A DNA stretch of 7,433 nucleotides from contig DASZLD010000157.1 of the NCBI GenBank assembly GCA_035552655.1, positions 1-7,433 on the forward strand, written 5' to 3'. Position numbers and translations under genes: made by a program. Each line of letters opens with the position of its first letter. Position 1 is the first letter of the stretch. Positions 4,881-7,433 of the stretch are shown one piece after another. The DNA is from DASXMT01 sp035552655. GTDB taxonomy: Bacteria; Actinomycetota; Acidimicrobiia; Acidimicrobiales; RAAP-2. Below the pieces are notes generated by a model. That model searched no databases. It was not told the DNA's origin and was given only the letters and a program-made list of their open reading frames with translations.

Positions 4881-5639
4881 TCAATCTGCTTCGGGCGGGG
4901 CCTCGGGCTCCTGGGGCGAAGGGTCTTCGGTCGTGGCCCCTGGGTCCTGGGTCAAAAGCCACCCCGGCGGGGCTTCGTGCAAGTGGGAGGTGACCGGGCG
5001 AGCCGCCCCGGGCTCTGCCTCGAGGAGCCCGGACCATTGCCGGATGCAGTGCTCACAGATGAATGCGCTCTCACCGGACACCAGTCGACCTGACTCTGGA
5101 GGTCGGAGCCCGCAGAACGAGCAGGCGACAAGGGCAGCACCGCCGAAGCCTGCGATAGTGGGTCCGGACGAGGCGGCAGGTCGACCGCCAGGAACGTCGT
5201 CATGTTGATCGGCCAGCAGCTCGACGACTTGCTGGCGCACCCGGTCAAGACTTACGCCCATGGCTACGAGCACCTGTGCGGCGACGCCTTGCCCCTCCCG
5301 CACGATGCCGAGAAGGAGATGCTCCGTTCCGATGTAGTTATGGCCCAGCTGCATCGATTCACGCAGCGACAGCTCGAGCACCTTCTTGGCTCGAGGTGTG
5401 AAGGGAGGAGATCCGGACGGTGCCGTGCCCGCTAGTCCGATGGTCTCGCCGACCTTGTCTCGCACCGCCGGCAGACGGACGTCGAGCTCTCGAAGAGCCT
5501 GGGCGGCAATCCCTTCCCGTTCGTGGATCAAGCCGAGGAGAACGTGCTCGGTCCCGATGAAGTTGTGGTTGAGCAGGCGTGCCTCTTCTTGAGCCAGGAC
5601 AAGCACCCGTCGCGCACGGTCAGTGAAGCGCTCGAACAC
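4881..5639 (-). CDS. ATPase-less Clp N-domain protein with a C-terminal ClpX-type zinc finger
   Basis: This 252-residue protein starts at the GTG at 5639, where the sequence matches the ClpC N-terminus (VFERFTDRARRVLVLAQEEA). GGGAG lies 9 nt upstream. Two Clp_N repeats follow: residues about 3-68 with LNHNFIGTEHVLLGLIHE, and 79-143 with FTPRAKKVLELSLRE and LGHNYIGTEHLLLGIVRE. Both GTEH glutamates (E31, E106) are kept; in Bacillus ClpC the matching residues bind phosphoarginine. After a Gly/Ala linker comes a C4 finger, C173-x2-C176 and C195-x2-C198 (CSFCGLRPP, FICEHCI), like the zinc-binding domain of ClpX. A Pro/Glu-rich tail ends the chain. No Walker A or AAA+ module is present, so it cannot unfold proteins itself. 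It may act as an adaptor, decoy or substrate-binding partner of ClpC/ClpX-ClpP, which is inference. Confidence 0.88.
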   Translation of the reverse strand: MFERFTDRARRVLVLAQEEARLLNHNFIGTEHVLLGLIHEREGIAAQALRELDVRLPAVRDKVGETIGLAGTAPSGSPPFTPRAKKVLELSLRESMQLGHNYIGTEHLLLGIVREGQGVAAQVLVAMGVSLDRVRQQVVELLADQHDDVPGGRPAASSGPTIAGFGGAALVACSFCGLRPPESGRLVSGESAFICEHCIRQWSGLLEAEPGAARPVTSHLHEAPPGWLLTQDPGATTEDPSPQEPEAPPEAD

Positions 5640-5679
5640 CCTCCAAGACTCCCACGTTGTGCCTGGAGATGCAGGGCCC

Positions 5680-5703
5680 GGAATCGAAGCGAGGCACGAT
5701 TCC
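5680..5703. promoter_or_regulatory. Inverted repeat GGAATCG-N10-CGATTCC, possible operator
   Basis: Perfect 7-bp half-sites with a 10-bp gap lie 41 bp upstream of the Clp N-domain start. The 17-bp centre spacing is somewhat wide for a classical dimer site but compatible with some regulators. Confidence 0.35.
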
Positions 5704-5743
5704 ACTGGTGCCACTGCTATAGCCTCAGGATCCATCAGGAATG

Positions 5744-5763
5744 ACTTCGGTCTGAGCCGAAGT
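5744..5763. promoter_or_regulatory. Inverted repeat ACTTCGG-N6-CCGAAGT, possible operator or 5' hairpin
   Basis: Perfect 7-bp arms with a 6-nt gap lie 36 bp upstream of the LLM gene start. It could be an operator or fold in the 5' untranslated RNA of the oxidoreductase mRNA. No T-run follows, and since it lies upstream of both starts a terminator is unlikely. Confidence 0.35.
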
Positions 5764-5799
5764 GGGGTGCGCCCACCAGGGTGCGAGACAAGGGGTGAC

Positions 5800-6666
5800 A
5801 TGGACATCGGGGTGGGTCTACCCATGAAGGCGCTGTCGCGACAGGACCTGACGTCCTTCGTGCAAAAGGTGGAAAGCGGGCCGTTCAACGGCGTCAGTCT
5901 GGGTCAGCGACTGACCTTCGACAGCAATGATCCCCTGATCGCCCTGACCTTCGTGGCCGCCGTCACCACCCGCATTCGGCTCTTGACGTCGGTGTTGTGC
6001 CTTCCGTACCACAAGGTCGGCGTGACGGCTCAACAGGCGGCGACTCTCGACCGCTTGTCCGAGGGCCGGTTCAGCTTCGGACTCGGTCTGGGTGGACGGG
6101 AGAGCGATTTCGCCGTCGCCCCCGAGGCGTGGGCTCGCCGTGGGCCGCGATTCGAGGAGCAGCTCATCGCCATGCGGCGCATTTTTCAGGGACAGCCGCC
6201 GTTTGACGGGACCGAGCCGGTGGGGCCCACCCCGTTCACGCCCGGAGGTCCCGAGCTCATCATCGGCGCCTTCGCTCCCACCGGGCTCGAGCGCGCCGGT
6301 CGGCTGGCCGACGGCATCCGCAGCTTCAGCTTCTCCACCGACCCCGACGAGCACCTCGGGAGGTACCAGATCATGTTGCGAGCGTGGGAAGCGGCCGGCC
6401 GAGAGGGCAAACCACGCCTGATCGCCGCCACCCATTTTTCCCTGGGACCGGACGCCCGTGAGTCCTACGAGGCTCACGTGGCCAAGTACTACGGATACTC
6501 ACAGGCCACCGTGGATGAGGCGCTCTCCGGCAGTACCCCGACCTCGCCAGAAGCGATCCGGAGCACCATCGCTCGTTTCGCCGATGCAGGAGTAGACGAG
6601 CTGGTCTTTACGGCCACCACAACCGACCCCATGGACTCCCTCGACCGCCTGGCCGACGTGATCTGA
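5800..6666 (+). CDS. LLM-class F420-dependent oxidoreductase (luciferase-like)
   Basis: The 288-residue product is a luciferase-like TIM-barrel enzyme of the kind that uses coenzyme F420 in actinobacteria. Visible landmarks are the start MDIGVGLPMKAL (strand 1), then ALTFVAAVTTRIRLLTSVLC (residues 48-67), LPYHKVGVTAQQAATLDRLS (68-87) and GRFSFGLGLGGRESDF (89-104), the segment usually lining the cofactor site. Next come the QLIAMRRIFQG helix, PELIIGAF, ERAGRLADGI and the late FADAGVDELVF. The ATG at 5800 is preceded by AAGGGG, 4 nt away; the longer open frame upstream shows no family sequence and overlaps the divergent promoter. The reaction is probably oxidation or reduction of an organic substrate with F420 or F420H2; the substrate is unknown. 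FMN use cannot be excluded from sequence. Confidence 0.9.
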   Translation: MDIGVGLPMKALSRQDLTSFVQKVESGPFNGVSLGQRLTFDSNDPLIALTFVAAVTTRIRLLTSVLCLPYHKVGVTAQQAATLDRLSEGRFSFGLGLGGRESDFAVAPEAWARRGPRFEEQLIAMRRIFQGQPPFDGTEPVGPTPFTPGGPELIIGAFAPTGLERAGRLADGIRSFSFSTDPDEHLGRYQIMLRAWEAAGREGKPRLIAATHFSLGPDARESYEAHVAKYYGYSQATVDEALSGSTPTSPEAIRSTIARFADAGVDELVFTATTTDPMDSLDRLADVI

Positions 6667-6715
6667 TCAGAGCAACGTCCCAGGCAAGTCGGCGCCAAGG
6701 CCGGCGTACTGTTCG

Positions 6716-6991
6716 CTACTCCGATGCAGACGTGATGCCGGCACCTTTGAGCATCCGACGCAGGTCGATCACCATTTGCTCGTCGATATCTGGCCCTTTG
6801 GGGGCCTCGAGCGTCTCGGTCTCGGGTCCCAGCTTCACCTTGAACTTGCCGTCGTGTTCCTTGGCGACATCGGCGACACCTTCCAGCAAGGACAGCACGT
6901 CATGCCATTGGATGTTGTGACTGACCGGATGTTGAAAGATCTTCGTTACCGTGGCCCGATGATGTCCGTCGAGCTTGAAGTCCTCTGCCAT
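6716..6991 (-). CDS. Conserved-looking 91-residue protein of unknown function
   Basis: The ATG at 6991 is preceded by AGGGGA, 5 nt away; the frame is open upstream but the added residues look non-coding. The product begins MAEDFKLDGHHRATVTKIFQ and has a compact layout. KIFQHPVSHNIQWHDVLSLL (residues 17-36) suggests a helix after an HP-x-SHN-x-xW motif, KEHDGKFKVKLG (44-55) a beta hairpin, and DIDEQMVIDLRRMLKGAG (68-85) a final helix. I recall similar small actinobacterial proteins with the 'HP-x-x-HN-x-x-W-x-DVL' motif. The helix-strand-strand-helix order and size recall a dsRBD-like fold as in HicA toxins, but the HicA catalytic context is not shown and no HicB antitoxin gene is next to it, so a toxin role is not claimed. 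It faces the LLM gene convergently, 49 bp apart. Confidence 0.72.
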   Translation of the reverse strand: MAEDFKLDGHHRATVTKIFQHPVSHNIQWHDVLSLLEGVADVAKEHDGKFKVKLGPETETLEAPKGPDIDEQMVIDLRRMLKGAGITSASE

Positions 6992-7125
6992 GTGGTTCCC
7001 CTGGATCTGTCCCGGCACTCCCGGAACCTGTATTGAGCGTAGACCTGGGGCGGCACGATCTCGAAGCGGACCCCCGCAGGTACTCCCGAGTCGATCCGTG
7101 AGCGTTCCTCGGGCATGATGTGACG
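6992..7125. other. Divergent spacer between two small genes
   Basis: The 134 bp hold the ribosome binding site of the 91-residue protein gene at its left edge. On the minus strand TACGCT and TACAGG could be -10 boxes, but no matching -35 is seen. Nothing else stands out. Confidence 0.3.
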
Positions 7126-7344
7126 ATGGGATCCTCGGGGGACAAACCGCGCAAACCAAGACATCCGTTGGCCAAAGTGCCAAAGTACGAGGAACCGAAC
7201 AGTCTGCCCCTTCCGGGTCTTGGCGGGAGCGGCGAGACGGGTTCGGGTCGGTTTGGCCACGGTTCGGACCACAGGCACCCCGGCAAACCAGGGCGGGCCG
7301 GTACGTTCCTGCTCCGCATGCTCGGGATGCGCAGCAAGGAATAG
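7126..7344 (+). CDS. Small basic Gly/Pro-rich protein (72 residues, unknown)
   Basis: An open frame from the ATG at 7126 (or the in-frame GTG at 7120) encodes MGSSGDKPRKPRHPLAKVPK, then a Gly-rich middle with LPLPGLGGSG and HGSDHRHPGKPG, and ends GTFLLRMLGMRSKE. It is rich in Lys, Arg, Gly and Pro and is probably disordered apart from a short amphipathic C-terminal helix. No ribosome binding site is visible, so the start is uncertain and translation would be weak or leaderless. Codon third positions are mostly G or C, as in its neighbours. I do not recognise a family. Competing minus-strand frames in this area show no family resemblance. Confidence 0.42.
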   Translation: MGSSGDKPRKPRHPLAKVPKYEEPNSLPLPGLGGSGETGSGRFGHGSDHRHPGKPGRAGTFLLRMLGMRSKE

Positions 7345-7357
7345 CAGTCAGGAACGC

Positions 7358-7433
7358 CTAAGCCGATCCCCGTTTGATTCGCCCGCGCAGAGCGGCAAAG
7401 CACATGGTCATGCTGATCACCCCGACGATGGCG
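7358..7433 (-). CDS. C-terminal tail of a probable membrane protein (5' part outside the window)
   Basis: A minus-strand frame enters at the right edge and ends with TAG at 7358-7360. Its 24 visible codons read AIVGVISMTMCFAALRGRIK and then RGSA before the stop. A hydrophobic stretch closing with arginines and lysine is the usual look of a last transmembrane helix followed by a cytoplasmic tail (positive-inside rule). The piece is too short to name a family, and other frames cannot be fully excluded. It ends only 13 bp from the convergent small gene on the plus strand. Confidence 0.45.
   Translation of the reverse strand, partial: AIVGVISMTMCFAALRGRIKRGSA

Larger units (their letters stand above)
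5640..5799. other. Divergent promoter region between the ClpN-zinc protein and the LLM oxidoreductase
   Basis: These 160 bp must drive both genes. They hold two perfect 7-bp dyads: GGAATCG-N10-CGATTCC at 5680-5703 and ACTTCGG-N6-CCGAAGT at 5744-5763. Between them is the palindrome GCTATAGC (5716-5723), whose TATAGC could serve as a -10 in either direction. No clear -35 matches it. A direct repeat CCACTG-gtg-CCACTG precedes it. The dyads could be operators or RNA hairpins. Confidence 0.45.

Noticed and set aside
5623..5799. Upstream extension of the LLM oxidoreductase frame to 5623
   Set aside because: It runs through the divergent promoter and into the Clp gene start, and the added residues look non-coding. 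The ATG at 5800 has a ribosome binding site and opens the typical enzyme strand.
5640..5888. N-terminal extension of the Clp N-domain frame back to 5888
   Set aside because: The family match begins exactly at VFERF (5639). The extension has no domain resemblance and covers the LLM start region on the opposite strand.
5818..6477. 219-residue open frame antisense to the LLM gene
   Set aside because: It is a long shadow frame typical of high-GC coding DNA. It has no family motifs and lies entirely opposite a well-recognised enzyme.
6667..6715. GC-rich hairpin between the LLM gene and the convergent 91-residue protein gene as a terminator
   Set aside because: Only 4-bp stems (CGGC/GCCG or CGCC/GGCG) can form and there is no T-run, so the support is too weak.
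1..7433. CRISPR array, tRNA or rRNA genes
   Set aside because: No regularly spaced repeats, cloverleaf-like segments or conserved rRNA stretches were seen on either strand by eye.

Overview
The window is high-GC DNA with strong GC bias at third codon positions. It carries a DUF222/13E12-type HNH gene, a ClpC N-domain protein and two F420-type oxidoreductases. This combination points to an actinobacterium that makes coenzyme F420, possibly of the Acidimicrobiia or a relative. The lineage is an inference; no rRNA or other marker is present.

Left third (1-2837), mobile and damaged DNA, all on the minus strand: positions 1-88 hold the N-terminal end of a gene that runs off the window and starts like a helix-turn-helix transposase. 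Next to it is a DUF222-HNH nuclease gene (133-1227) that stops inside the HNH domain and lacks its last metal-binding segment. About 50 bp upstream of that gene lies a complete IS3-family element (about 1276-2837) with orfA, orfB and inverted ends. Its orfA/orfB junction has a clear programmed -1 frameshift signal: a GGGAAAA heptamer in the correct phase, a 5-6 nt spacer and a perfect 11-12 bp stem. The fusion frame is open throughout.

Middle (2838-4393): a 218-bp spacer with a 12-bp palindrome and a short tandem repeat precedes a plus-strand gene for a 93-residue cysteine-rich protein. A convergent AIM24/TIGR00266-family gene follows on the minus strand.

Right half (4394-7433), ordinary chromosomal genes: a PPOX-type F420-dependent oxidoreductase that is probably translated leaderless, and just upstream of it a 252-residue protein made of two Clp N-domain repeats and a ClpX-type C4 zinc finger but no ATPase. 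These two may be co-transcribed. A 160-bp divergent spacer with two perfect dyads separates them from an LLM-class F420-dependent oxidoreductase on the plus strand. The end holds a 91-residue conserved-looking protein (minus), a 74-residue basic, Gly/Pro-rich small ORF (plus) and the C-terminal tail of a probable membrane protein (minus, cut by the window edge).

No tRNA, rRNA or CRISPR array was seen. The most interesting items are the ATPase-less ClpN-zinc-finger protein, the IS3 frameshift signal, and the truncated HNH gene abutting a foreign gene start.
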